From: Candidatus Troglogloeales bacterium
GTDB taxonomy: Bacteria > Nitrospirota > Nitrospiria > SBBL01 > SBBA01
Length of the DNA: 32,233 nucleotides
Assembly: GCA_005239925.1 (NCBI GenBank)
Contig: SBBA01000044.1
Coordinates: 1 to 32,233, forward strand
Direction of reading: 5' to 3'
The translations under genes were made by a program, and so were the position numbers. Under the pieces are notes generated by a model, which had not been told where the DNA came from, did not search any database, and saw only the letters and a program-made list of their open reading frames with translations. Shown piece after piece: positions 1-8,540 of the stretch; within the stretch, counting starts at the first letter, position 1; each line of letters begins with the position of its first letter.

Positions 1-126
1 GAGGAGTCGGGCCACTTTCGATACGTTTCCTTCATTGTTGTCCAACATCTTCCGGATGATCTCTCTCGCCTTTTCGGGAGAGAGTTTTCTGAGGTCATGA
101 TAGTTAATCAAAGGCGGTTTCTCCAT
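1..126 (-). CDS. N-terminal HTH of a transposase/integrase-like protein, truncated by window edge
   Basis: Manual minus-strand translation from ATG at 126: MEKPPLINYHDLRKLSPEKAREIIRKMLDNNEGNVSKVARLL..., open to the edge. The 'YHDLRKLSPEKAR...NxGNVSKxARxL' pattern resembles IS481-like transposase N-termini. Too short for the ORF track. Confidence 0.45.
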   Translation of the reverse strand, partial: MEKPPLINYHDLRKLSPEKAREIIRKMLDNNEGNVSKVARLL

Positions 127-495
127 TTTTAGAAAGTGTCCTTAAAAAAACAGGCCCGATCTCTCGATTCCAGACCCGATCTCAATAGGGGTGACTATCT
201 CATCCCCCTTGAAAAATCGTCTTGAACCTCCAGGTTTAGACAGTGGCGCCTTCTTTGTCCATCCCTCCAAACTCAAAAGAGCCCTCTTCCAAGACACTTT
301 CATCTTTTTCATCCTACCCATCATACGATGACTCGCCGCTGCTCTTCCTATAAACCCTCCCTTCACACCCTCTTCCAACTGGTAAGTAGGTTCATACCTA
401 TCTGGTATTCACTTTTCTTGACAACTTGCTGTCATTTAGGATAACAAGGTAGGCCGTAACAGGGAGTGAACCCGACCGAACAAAGGAGATAGCTG

Positions 496-1239
496 ATGAA
501 AAAAACTAATCAATGGCTACTGACAATTAGTTTGTGTTTTAATATCGCGCTGGGCGCCTTTCTGCTCATGGGCTTTATAGGCCCCAACGTCCTGACCTCG
601 TTTAACCCTGATATCAATTATCCTAAAATTGCCAAATCGGCCTTCGTTCACCAGATTGGATCGGTGATCGGCGACGTCAAGATTGGGGAGCGGGTTTATG
701 TGGCCCCCACCGCGTCGGTTCGGGGGGATGAAGGGCAACCCATCTTTATCGGAAATGACAGTAATGTCCAGGATTCGGTTGTGATCCATGGCCTGGAAAC
801 ATTTGAGGATGGCGCAGAGATCGAAAAAAATCAGGTTGAACACAATGGCCATAAATACTCCGTCTACATTGGGAATCGCGTCTCACTGACCCATCAATCC
901 CAGGTGCATGGCCCGGCCCTGGTGGAAGACGATAGTTTTGTCGGTATGCAGGCCCTGGTTTTTAAGGCCACCGTTGGAAAAGGAGTAGTCATCGAGCCGG
1001 GGGCTAAAGTGATTGGGGTCAAGGTGCCGCCGGGGCGATATGTTCCCGCCGGAAAGATTTTGAATAAACAGAGTGAGGCCGACGCCCTAATAGAGATCAC
1101 ATCTACCTATCCGTTAAAGGATCTCAATAAGGCGGTCGTCCACGTCAACACGTCGCTTGCCGACGGGTACAATGGCAAAAAGCCGTCCGCTCATCACAAG
1201 GGTGGGGGGGGGCACAAAAAAGAAGAGGGGCATCACTGA
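496..1239 (+). CDS. Exported gamma-class carbonic anhydrase (Cam-like, left-handed beta-helix) with His-rich C-terminal tail
   Basis: N-terminal signal/TM, hexapeptide-repeat pattern, SVRGDEGQPIFIGNDSNVQDSVVIHGLE and SLTHQSQVHGP motifs typical of Cam; RBS caaaggagat upstream. Confidence 0.85.
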   Translation: MKKTNQWLLTISLCFNIALGAFLLMGFIGPNVLTSFNPDINYPKIAKSAFVHQIGSVIGDVKIGERVYVAPTASVRGDEGQPIFIGNDSNVQDSVVIHGLETFEDGAEIEKNQVEHNGHKYSVYIGNRVSLTHQSQVHGPALVEDDSFVGMQALVFKATVGKGVVIEPGAKVIGVKVPPGRYVPAGKILNKQSEADALIEITSTYPLKDLNKAVVHVNTSLADGYNGKKPSAHHKGGGGHKKEEGHH

Positions 1240-1247
1240 CTTTCTGA

Positions 1248-1291
1248 GGAACAACCCCCTACCCCTTTTTAAAGGGGTAGGGGGTTGTTCC
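1248..1291. repeat. Near-perfect 21-bp inverted repeat (hairpin; terminator-like or dispersed palindrome)
   Basis: GGAACAACCCCCTACCCCTTT-tt-AAAGGGGTAGGGGGTTGTTCC directly 3' of the carbonic anhydrase gene. Confidence 0.85.
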
Positions 1292-1313
1292 TATAAGTGC
1301 ATAATAGTAATGC

Positions 1314-1383
1314 TGTCATTCCGGCGTGCTTCTAGCCGGAATCCATGAATAAAAAACTGGATACCGGCCTCCGCCGGTATGAC
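1314..1383. repeat. Dispersed 'GTCATTCCGG...CCGGTATGAC' inverted-repeat element, copy 1
   Basis: GTCATTCCGGCGTGCTTCTAGCCGGAATCCA...CTGGATACCGGCCTCCGCCGGTATGAC; related copies near 16424 and 21567. Confidence 0.7.
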
Positions 1384-1465
1384 GAATGGTAGTCCTATTT
1401 TGCACTTAGGTAAATTCAACAGCTTCCCCTCCCCCTACGTCTGGCAGGACCTCCTTTTCTCTGTT

Positions 1466-1601
1466 ATTTGCAAATCACATCTTACCCCTTGTATTATCCC
1501 TGACCATGACCCGCCTGCTGGATCGCTATCTGTTTCGTGAGCTTTTCTCGCCCTTTCTGCTGGGGGTCCTGATGCTGACCCTCTTGATGCTCCTCTATCA
1601 A
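1466..1601 (+). pseudogene. Truncated duplicate of the lptF upstream region and first ~32 codons
   Basis: About 136 bp closely matches 2654-2789; encodes MTRLLDRYLFRELFSPFLLGVLMLTLLMLLYQ then diverges. Confidence 0.85.
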
Positions 1602-1732
1602 ATCTTTATATCAATACATTTATACCAGTGCTTCAATATAGACCCTTGACACAGGGGGGCATGTGCTATTAGTCCTTTGAAAGGACGGTGGAGCTTCCTA
1701 AATCTAACACTACTTAGTGCTCAGGTATTGCT

Positions 1733-2008
1733 ATGAAGAAGAACCTTAATGCTTCTATCTTGTTCCTTTTTCTTATATTTGGTCTACCTGTGGTCTCTTT
1801 TGCGACACACCCGCCACATTTTGGTTCTGATGTATTTAATGGTATTCTCACGCAGACCGTAGCGTGTGCAGAAAAGGCGGATTGTGTTGGAATCGATAAC
1901 ACCCCGTCCCAGGCATTTTCTCAGTTTACCAGTACCATAAATAGCGATAGACGCACCTCTATTGATACCAGCTATTTACGTTCAACAGATATAAGATGGC
2001 GGAAGTGA
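1733..2008 (+). CDS. Small exported protein of unknown function (signal peptide)
   Basis: 91-aa ORF starting MKKNLNASILFLFLIFGLPVVSFA, a typical Sec signal. Confidence 0.55.
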   Translation: MKKNLNASILFLFLIFGLPVVSFATHPPHFGSDVFNGILTQTVACAEKADCVGIDNTPSQAFSQFTSTINSDRRTSIDTSYLRSTDIRWRK

Positions 2009-2055
2009 GACCTCTTCGCTATTTTTTTTGTGTAACTTTTACAAGGAGATAACCT

Positions 2056-2592
2056 ATGAATAAGAAAACAACAAGAAAGCTGATGTCCTTACTAACGGTT
2101 GGTACTGTCTTTACAGGTGTGGTATTTGTTGCAGATGCGTGTTGTGCAGCAACAGACGGAGTGGGCGAGATGAAGGCACAAACAGTACAGGTAACGAAGC
2201 AGCCTAAGGATGTCCCTATCGGGATTATCGAAGAGGGCGAAGAGGGAAGACCCTATTACGTAAAACGATTCAAAGAGCTGAATAGATGGCTTGGCGAAAA
2301 GGAAGGCGAATTGTTAAGTATCCATGTGGGTTATTCAACATTAGACCCTCTTCAAGGCGTTGTTCTTGTTTTTGATAGTAATACAGGCGGTATTAGCGGG
2401 CTGTTTTTCCCTACGCCAACAATGACAGGGCCGGTGCGTATTATATCGGAAACAAATGGTATGCTAACACTCGAATCCCAAGAGGGGGTGTTTGTTTCAG
2501 TGAATGATGATCGTGACCCACCGATGAAAGAGGTCTCTACCCCTGGTCACACCACGTATTTTTTTGATACGAAAACATACACATATAAGTAG
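2056..2592 (+). CDS. Exported protein of unknown function
   Basis: 178-aa ORF, RBS acaaggagata, N-terminal signal MNKKTTRKLMSLLTVGTVFTGVVFVADACCA. Confidence 0.7.
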   Translation: MNKKTTRKLMSLLTVGTVFTGVVFVADACCAATDGVGEMKAQTVQVTKQPKDVPIGIIEEGEEGRPYYVKRFKELNRWLGEKEGELLSIHVGYSTLDPLQGVVLVFDSNTGGISGLFFPTPTMTGPVRIISETNGMLTLESQEGVFVSVNDDRDPPMKEVSTPGHTTYFFDTKTYTYK

Positions 2593-2693
2593 CCAATGGA
2601 TTTCCACCGGAGCTTGCCCCGGTCATATTTTAGCCGGGGGCATGCTAACGCTCATTTGCAAATCCTATCCCGCCCCTTGTATCATCGGCGACC

Positions 2694-3770
2694 ATGAACC
2701 GCCTGCTGGATCGCTATCTGTTTCGTGAGCTTTGCTCGCCCTTTCTGCTGGGGACACTGATGCTCACCCTCTTGATGCTCCTCTATCAACTCTTAAGGCT
2801 CACCGAATGGGTGATGGATAAGGGCATCCATCTGGGAACGGTGGTGGAGCTATTCTTAAAATTGCTTCCCTCCTTTTTTCTGTTAACCCTTCCCATGGCC
2901 GTGGCCTTTGCCGCAATCATCGCCTTTAATCGCCTCTCCTTTGATAACGAACTGATTGCGATTCAGGCCTCGGGGGTCGGATTTTTCCGTCTCCTGCAAC
3001 CGGTGTTTGCCTTTGCCGTTGTCACCGGGGGGGCCACGCTACTCATGGGCGTTCTGGCACATCAATGGGGGGCCTCCTCCATTAAATCCGTGGCGATCCG
3101 CATGTTGAAAGAGAAAATCGGCGTGGGATTGGACGCGGGCCGATTTACCGAAATCCTCCCCGGCCTGATGATTTATACGGAATCTAAGCCGACCCCGACA
3201 GAGATGAGTCATGTCTTTATCTACGATGGGCGATCCGCTGCTCATCCGCGTATTATCGCGGCTAAAAAAGGGGTGCTGATCAATCAACAGGAACAAGAGA
3301 ACGGTTCAGTCGGCATCGAACTTGCCGAGGGGGTGATGCATGCCGATAATCGTAATGGCGATCATCTAATGACCTTTGGCACCTACTCCCTTAAAATGCG
3401 TCCTCCGCGTGATGATAACGGCATTCCCACCTCAAGAGGCAGTTCCACCCGACCGGCGGAGGCGATTGCCTTTCATAAAAAGTATGCCCTCGCGGCCGCA
3501 GCCTTTCTCTTTGCTTTTATGGGTGTTCCATTGGGTTTGCTTTCGGGTAAGGCGGGGCGTCTTGGCGCTATTGCGTTGGGTATCGGGCTGATCCTGCTTT
3601 ATTACGCGTTAAACACGGTGGGAGACGCCCTGGCTCTATCCAGTGGAGTCGCCCCTTGGATGGCCGCATGGATTCCCAACCTGGTGCTCACCCCCATTAC
3701 GCTAATCCTGTTGGGGCTGCAGGCAGATCCCGTGCGCCGGAGATTATTCACATCAGGAAGGCCTGGGTAG
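2694..3770 (+). CDS. lptF: LPS export ABC transporter permease LptF
   Basis: YjgP/YjgQ family: MNRLLDRYLFRELCSPFLLGTL... multi-TM, followed immediately by the lptG-like ORF. Confidence 0.88.
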   Translation: MNRLLDRYLFRELCSPFLLGTLMLTLLMLLYQLLRLTEWVMDKGIHLGTVVELFLKLLPSFFLLTLPMAVAFAAIIAFNRLSFDNELIAIQASGVGFFRLLQPVFAFAVVTGGATLLMGVLAHQWGASSIKSVAIRMLKEKIGVGLDAGRFTEILPGLMIYTESKPTPTEMSHVFIYDGRSAAHPRIIAAKKGVLINQQEQENGSVGIELAEGVMHADNRNGDHLMTFGTYSLKMRPPRDDNGIPTSRGSSTRPAEAIAFHKKYALAAAAFLFAFMGVPLGLLSGKAGRLGAIALGIGLILLYYALNTVGDALALSSGVAPWMAAWIPNLVLTPITLILLGLQADPVRRRLFTSGRPG

Positions 3771-3771
3771 C

Positions 3772-4860
3772 ATGCCCCTTTTTTCCAGATATATCTTAGG
3801 CGAATATCTAAAACACCTCGGTATGTTTCTGGCCCTGTTCCTGTTGATCTTTTTTACTATTCATTTCATGGAAAAAATCCGTCTGTTCTCTCAGGCCGGT
3901 GCCCCCTTCTTTTGGATTGCCCAGTATTTCTTATTAAAAATCCCCTGGATGATTTCCGACCTGATCCCGATCTCCGTTCTGCTGGCGACCCTGGTGACAT
4001 TAGGCACGCTGTCGAAGAATAACGAGGTGGTGCCGATCATGAACGCCGGCGTGGGCATCCTGGGGCTTGCCGCCCCGTTGTTGGTTGTGGGGGGACTGGT
4101 GAGCCTCCTCTTTTTCTTTTTTAATGGATCGATGGTTCCCTCCACGCTGAAACGGGCACGGATGATTCAGCAGGATCAAATCGAACGAAAAGGGGGGGCA
4201 ACCCTTGTGCAAAATAAGATATGGTTTCGATTAAATGGCAAGACGCTGCTCTATACGCAACTGGTCAACTCAGAAGAAAACACCATGTATGGCGTGCACC
4301 TTTACTATCTGGGTGAGACCCTGCCGATCACTCAGGAAATTGAGGCGGAGATGCTTCGTTACGAAGGGGAAACGTGGGTTTTGCATCGGGGGACGCGCCT
4401 TCAATATCAACCGGACGGCACCCTTTTGCGACTTCCGTTTGTGCGAGAGACGATTTCAATCGGTAAAACCCTTTCTGATATTCAGCAGATAGCCGTGGAG
4501 CCGAAGGAGATGACCACCGCGGGACTGTTGGCCTATATTAACCAGTTGAAGCGCGATGGCCTCAATGCCGTGCCATATCAGGTGGCCTTAGAGGGTAAAA
4601 GGGCCTTCCCATTTTCCAGCGTGATTTTGGTGCTCTTGGGCATTCCACTCTCTTTTTCCTATTTGCGCAAAGGGGGAATGACCAAGAGTGTGATCTTAGG
4701 GATGGGGATGATCCTGTTGTACTGGTTGGTCTTGTCGGTTGCTACCTCCCTGGGTCGGCTTGAGGTCGTGTCTCCTTGGGTTGCCGGATGGGGGCCTCAT
4801 GTTTTGTTCTTGCTCCTGGGCGTTGGTTTGTTGGCCAATCTTCACCGCGTGCGGGCCTAA
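3772..4860 (+). CDS. lptG: LPS export ABC transporter permease LptG
   Basis: YjgP/YjgQ family: MPLFSRYILGEYLKHLGMFLALFLLIFFTIHFMEKI...; adjacent to lptF. Confidence 0.88.
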   Translation: MPLFSRYILGEYLKHLGMFLALFLLIFFTIHFMEKIRLFSQAGAPFFWIAQYFLLKIPWMISDLIPISVLLATLVTLGTLSKNNEVVPIMNAGVGILGLAAPLLVVGGLVSLLFFFFNGSMVPSTLKRARMIQQDQIERKGGATLVQNKIWFRLNGKTLLYTQLVNSEENTMYGVHLYYLGETLPITQEIEAEMLRYEGETWVLHRGTRLQYQPDGTLLRLPFVRETISIGKTLSDIQQIAVEPKEMTTAGLLAYINQLKRDGLNAVPYQVALEGKRAFPFSSVILVLLGIPLSFSYLRKGGMTKSVILGMGMILLYWLVLSVATSLGRLEVVSPWVAGWGPHVLFLLLGVGLLANLHRVRA

Positions 4861-4910
4861 GTCGCAACGGCGACTCCGAACGGAGCCCTCCCGTTGGTCG
4901 GTCTGGGCAA
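4859..4910. repeat. Degenerate long-form relative of the GTCGG/CCGAC repeat family
   Basis: AAGTCGCAACGGCGACTCCGAACGGAGCCCTCCCGTTGGTCGG aligns with CTAAGTCGCTACGAGC..GAATGGACAGCTCCCGTTGGGCGG at ~17336. Confidence 0.45.
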
Positions 4911-4975
4911 GTGAATATCATTACACGAAAAGTGCCCACGCAAAAACAGTAATATCACCAACAGAAAATCTAACA

Positions 4976-5017
4976 GTGTATCCAATTGGATAACAAATGT
5001 TATCTAATTGGATACAC
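4976..5017. repeat. 19-bp inverted repeat containing a perfect 14-bp palindrome TATCCAATTGGATA
   Basis: GTGTATCCAATTGGATAAC-aaat-GTTATCTAATTGGATACAC, one mismatch between arms. Confidence 0.85.
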
Positions 5018-5148
5018 CTCACCAAGAAAAACCGCTTGGTCTTGATCCGACTTCTCCTTCGCATTAAACAATAAAATCATACTATCTCATTATAAATAAA
5101 TGGGAATTTTAATGTAATGATTTAGAAAGCAGGCCTAAGCGAATGGGT

Positions 5149-5164
5149 TGGCACGCTTCTCGCT
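5149..5164 (+). promoter_or_regulatory. Putative sigma54 -24/-12 promoter
   Basis: TGGCACG-N4-TCGCT, one mismatch to TGGCACG-N4-TTGC, upstream of the 5292 gene. Confidence 0.35.
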
Positions 5165-5291
5165 GTATGTTCTGACGGTTCGGTAAGAATGGTCTTATCG
5201 AATGGGGATGGAGGCGTAGTTGATTGACACCTTTATCCATGAATGAAGACAGGGGGGATGATCCCCCATTATTAAAACGAAGGAGAGAACA

Positions 5292-5867
5292 ATGAAAACA
5301 GAAAAGAAATGGAACAAAACAGGAAAGGTAGGTCTCATCGGTTTGGGGCTGTGCCTAATGGTGGGAGTTATTACGATGGACATTGCACGCGCAGGACATC
5401 CAGCGCATTCCGTGAATTTTGCATTGGGTAAAACTGTGGCTGCTAAAGGCCAGTTTTTTACAGGTGGCTGGGGAGATGGCGCAATTGTAGACTTCTCCAC
5501 CTTGACGGATGCTACCGTGTTTGAAAAAGGGCATCAGTGGGATCAGGGACCGATCTGGTGGCAAGAAGATATGGATGAAATCCAGAACTCTTTAACGGTG
5601 TATTTGGGGCCAACGTCTGTCACCGTACGTAAATTAGTCCTGCAAGTAGATAATAACGATGATTACATCATATCGTGGCAGGACGATGTCCTTGGGTACA
5701 GGGAAGTGAGCGTGGTCCCTAATAGACATTGGGGAATGGACGTTCCTACAGTAGTCGTATTACCTATAGGCCAACCAGCAAAAACAAAGGCCTTTACAAT
5801 TAAACACGATGCCCGTGGAGCAGGTGATGGGTGGTATTCTGTCTCTGATTTTAAGGCGTTGAAATAG
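5292..5867 (+). CDS. Exported protein, possible discoidin/galactose-binding-like domain
   Basis: 191-aa ORF with RBS aaggagag, signal sequence, 'NFALGKTVAAKGQFFTGGWGDGAIVDFS..' pattern. Confidence 0.65.
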   Translation: MKTEKKWNKTGKVGLIGLGLCLMVGVITMDIARAGHPAHSVNFALGKTVAAKGQFFTGGWGDGAIVDFSTLTDATVFEKGHQWDQGPIWWQEDMDEIQNSLTVYLGPTSVTVRKLVLQVDNNDDYIISWQDDVLGYREVSVVPNRHWGMDVPTVVVLPIGQPAKTKAFTIKHDARGAGDGWYSVSDFKALK

Positions 5868-5878
5868 TTGTAACAATA

Positions 5879-5943
5879 GGGGTGCCTCTAAAGACCTGCT
5901 GCGTGGGCGTGTAACGTCTCATGACGGTTTTTAGGGGTACCCT
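5879..5943. repeat. Imperfect inverted repeat, possible terminator of the 5292 gene
   Basis: GGGGTGCCTCTAAAGACC ... GGTTTTTAGGGGTACCC. Confidence 0.55.
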
Positions 5944-6025
5944 ACCCAGTCATTACAATAACCCTCTCGTCCAGCTACTTTTTTAGAGGCCACACAAAGC
6001 ACCCCTTTTTACAAATTGTCTTTTT

Positions 6026-6102
6026 TGGTGCGCCTGAAGGGATTTGAACCCCTAGCCTACGGCTCCGGAGGCCGTCGCTCTATCCTATTGAGCTACAGGC
6101 GC
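6026..6102 (-). tRNA. tRNA-Arg (anticodon CCG), encoded CCA end
   Basis: Minus strand GCGCCTGTAGCTCAATAGGATAGAGCGACGGCCTCCGGAGCCGTAGGCTAGGGGTTCAAATCCCTTCAGGCGCACCA folds as a cloverleaf; anticodon loop CTCCGGA. Confidence 0.93.
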
Positions 6103-6234
6103 AACAAAGCAAATAGTGAATGAACGGACTATAGCATATCCGTTGCCCCCAAGAGAATCGCTTCACTGCATTTGACAGCCATTCAAATGGGTTGTTACCC
6201 TGATCCCTACCCGTAGCACAAAAAGAGGTAGGAC

Positions 6235-6816
6235 GTGGACACGGTCATCATTAAAAAAGAAATTCGGATGCGATTGCTTAAGAAAATGAAGGCGCTTAAC
6301 GGGGCAGCCTGTTTATCCAAAAGCAATGAAATCGCCACGAAACTCCTGGCATCCAAGGTGTTTGCCGATGCAAAGACCATTCATTTTTACCTGGCCTGTG
6401 CCACGGAGGTCCAGACCGACGTCATGATCATAGAGGCCCTTCGGCAAGGAAAACAGGTGGTTGCCCCCGTGATCCGGCATCACGGCCTGCGCCTTTTTGA
6501 GGTTGAAGATCTTCATCCAACCCACCTACAACTGGGACCGTTTGGTATCCGTGAGCCGATACCGGATTTAGACAGGGAAGTCTCCGTAAAGGATGTAGAT
6601 CTGTTTATTGTTCCCGGGGTGGCTTATGATAGAATCGGAAACCGCCTGGGACATGGCTACGGGTACTATGATCGGCTTCTTACAGGGGTGAAAACCAACA
6701 TCATTGCCCCGGCATTTGAGTTCCAATTAGTCGATAATATACCCTGTGGGCCCACAGACATTAAAGTAAATCAGATTATAACGGAGAAAGAAATGATTCA
6801 TTGTGGGGTAATGTAG
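6235..6816 (+). CDS. 5-formyltetrahydrofolate cyclo-ligase
   Basis: 193 aa; PFGIREP and VPGVAYDRIGNRLGHGYGYYDRLL signatures. Confidence 0.9.
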   Translation: MDTVIIKKEIRMRLLKKMKALNGAACLSKSNEIATKLLASKVFADAKTIHFYLACATEVQTDVMIIEALRQGKQVVAPVIRHHGLRLFEVEDLHPTHLQLGPFGIREPIPDLDREVSVKDVDLFIVPGVAYDRIGNRLGHGYGYYDRLLTGVKTNIIAPAFEFQLVDNIPCGPTDIKVNQIITEKEMIHCGVM

Positions 6817-6840
6817 GGGCGCGTTGCAACGTGCCCCTAC
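6813..6840. repeat. GTAGGGGCG...CGCCCCTAC palindrome family, copy 1; supplies the stop codon of the upstream gene
   Basis: GTAGGGGCGCGTTGCAACGTGCCCCTAC; TAG stop at 6814-6816 lies within it. Confidence 0.8.
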
Positions 6841-6865
6841 CCTTGGAAAAGAAGAGAGAGGAGAA

Positions 6866-7717
6866 ATGACAATCATTGATGGAAAGGCCTTGGCCATAGA
6901 AACGCGTGCTGCCATTCGACATAAGATTGAGGCATCCCATATACGGCCGGGTCTGGCAGCGGTTTTGGTGGGCAATAATCCGGCCTCAAAAATTTATGTG
7001 AACAATAAACGCAAGGCCTGTGACGAGGTTGGCATCTATTCCGAGGCGTGTTTTCTTCCGGAAGAAACCTCCGAGGCCGATTTGTTGGCCTGTATCCACC
7101 GGCTTAATAACGACCCCAAGATTCATGGCATTCTGGTGCAACTCCCCTTGCCCAAACCCATCAACGAACGGGTTGTTTTAGATGCCGTGGCCCCCGAAAA
7201 GGACGTGGACGGATTTCATTATGTCAACGTTGGAAAATTGGTGGCAAACGAGCCGGGGCTTCGTTCCTGTACCCCACTGGGGGTTATTAAATTGATTCAA
7301 TCTACGAAAGTCGCCATCGCAGGCTCTCATGCAGTCGTTATGGGCCGAAGCAATATTGTGGGAAAACCCACGGCGCTTCTGCTACTACATGAACATGCGA
7401 CCGTAACCCTTTGTCACTCCAAAACAAAGGATATTGCCGCTGTTTGTCGCACGGCGGATATTTTGGTTGCCGCCATTGGAAGGCCCCGGTTTGTCACTAA
7501 AGAGATGATCAAGGAAGGGGCGGTGGTGATTGATGTGGGGATCAATCGGCTTCCCGATGGGAAGATTGTCGGCGACGTTGATTTTGAGGCGGTTGCGCCA
7601 CATGCGGCAGCGATTACACCTGTACCGGGCGGTGTAGGGCCCATGACCATTGCCATGTTGTTGCAGAATACATTGCAGGCCGCGATTTGGGCCGATGAAA
7701 GGAACGGTCGTGGATAA
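6866..7717 (+). CDS. folD: Bifunctional methylenetetrahydrofolate dehydrogenase/cyclohydrolase FolD
   Basis: VQLPLPKPIN, PEKDVDGFHYVNVGKL, GRSNIVGKP, TPVPGGVGPMT motifs; RBS gagaggag upstream of ATG 6866. Confidence 0.95.
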   Translation: MTIIDGKALAIETRAAIRHKIEASHIRPGLAAVLVGNNPASKIYVNNKRKACDEVGIYSEACFLPEETSEADLLACIHRLNNDPKIHGILVQLPLPKPINERVVLDAVAPEKDVDGFHYVNVGKLVANEPGLRSCTPLGVIKLIQSTKVAIAGSHAVVMGRSNIVGKPTALLLLHEHATVTLCHSKTKDIAAVCRTADILVAAIGRPRFVTKEMIKEGAVVIDVGINRLPDGKIVGDVDFEAVAPHAAAITPVPGGVGPMTIAMLLQNTLQAAIWADERNGRG

Positions 7718-8540
7718 AGTTACGGTACCACTTATTCGAGAAAAAAAGGTCGGGACGCCGACTGCGGTCGGGACGCCGACTGCGGGTGGAAAGATTTCCG
7801 CAGTAACCGCTTATGACTACCCATTTGCAAAGATCATTGACGAGGCTGGTATTGATATTATCCTGGTAGGCGACTCCGTAGGGGTTGTTGTGGCAGGTGA
7901 GGAGAACACCCTTTCTGTCACGATGGATCAGATGATCTATCATACCCGGATGGTGAGCCGCGCCGTGAAAAGGGGGCTGGTGGTTGGCGATATGCCGTTT
8001 CTTTCGTATCAGACCTCCATGGAAGAAACCATCCGTAATGCGGGCCGTTTCTTAAAAGAGGGGGGCGCAGCGGCCGTAAAGTTAGAAGGAGGCGCTTCGG
8101 TAGCCGACCGGATTGAGGCGTTGACCAACTATGATATTCCAGTGGTGGCGCATATCGGTTTAACGCCGCAGTCCATCCATCGCATGGGTGGGTATAAGAT
8201 TCAGGGACGCAATGAACGTCAGGCGCGGCGGCTGCTTGCGGACGCCAAGACATTGGAGTCGGCGGGTGCCTTTGCGATTGTTCTGGAATGTATTCCGATG
8301 GGGCTGGCAAAAGAGATCACGCACACCATTCATATTCCGACAATTGGAATTGGCGCCGGACCGGATTGCGACGGACAGATATTGGTTTTACATGATTTAC
8401 TGGGCCTGTCCCCTGGGACGCGCAAGTTTGTTCGCCGCTATGCCGACTTCACCACCCTTGCGCAGGAGGCTCTCTTGCGCTTTAAGTCGGATGTTGAATC
8501 TGGAAAATTCCCCGCGCCGGAAGAGGGGTTTAAAGAGTAG
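7710..8540 (+). CDS. panB: 3-methyl-2-oxobutanoate hydroxymethyltransferase (ketopantoate hydroxymethyltransferase), with in-frame repeat insertion near N-terminus
   Basis: KISAVTAYDYPFAKIIDEAG, VGDSVGVV, KLEGG, HIGLTPQ motifs; start GTG 7710 or ATG 7695, overlapping folD. Confidence 0.93.
   Translation: MDKVTVPLIREKKVGTPTAVGTPTAGGKISAVTAYDYPFAKIIDEAGIDIILVGDSVGVVVAGEENTLSVTMDQMIYHTRMVSRAVKRGLVVGDMPFLSYQTSMEETIRNAGRFLKEGGAAAVKLEGGASVADRIEALTNYDIPVVAHIGLTPQSIHRMGGYKIQGRNERQARRLLADAKTLESAGAFAIVLECIPMGLAKEITHTIHIPTIGIGAGPDCDGQILVLHDLLGLSPGTRKFVRRYADFTTLAQEALLRFKSDVESGKFPAPEEGFKE
7749..7784 (+). repeat. Two perfect tandem copies of 18-nt hairpin module inside panB
   Basis: (GTCGGGACGCCGACTGCG)x2, translated VGTPTAVGTPTA. 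Confidence 0.97.

Noticed and set aside
142-378. 78-aa minus-strand ORF
   Set aside because: No recognisable domain or clear RBS; composition looks like chance coding in an intergenic region.
1505-1640. Functional second lptF
   Set aside because: Homology ends after ~32 codons and the frame soon reaches a stop; only a 5' fragment.
7650-7709. Upstream extension of the panB ORF (MPCCCRIHCRPRFGP...)
   Set aside because: Overlaps the conserved folD C-terminus in another frame; panB likely starts at 7695 or 7710.
7749-7784. Tandem 18-mers as a CRISPR array
   Set aside because: Units are directly adjacent without spacers and have dispersed copies; no cas genes in the window.
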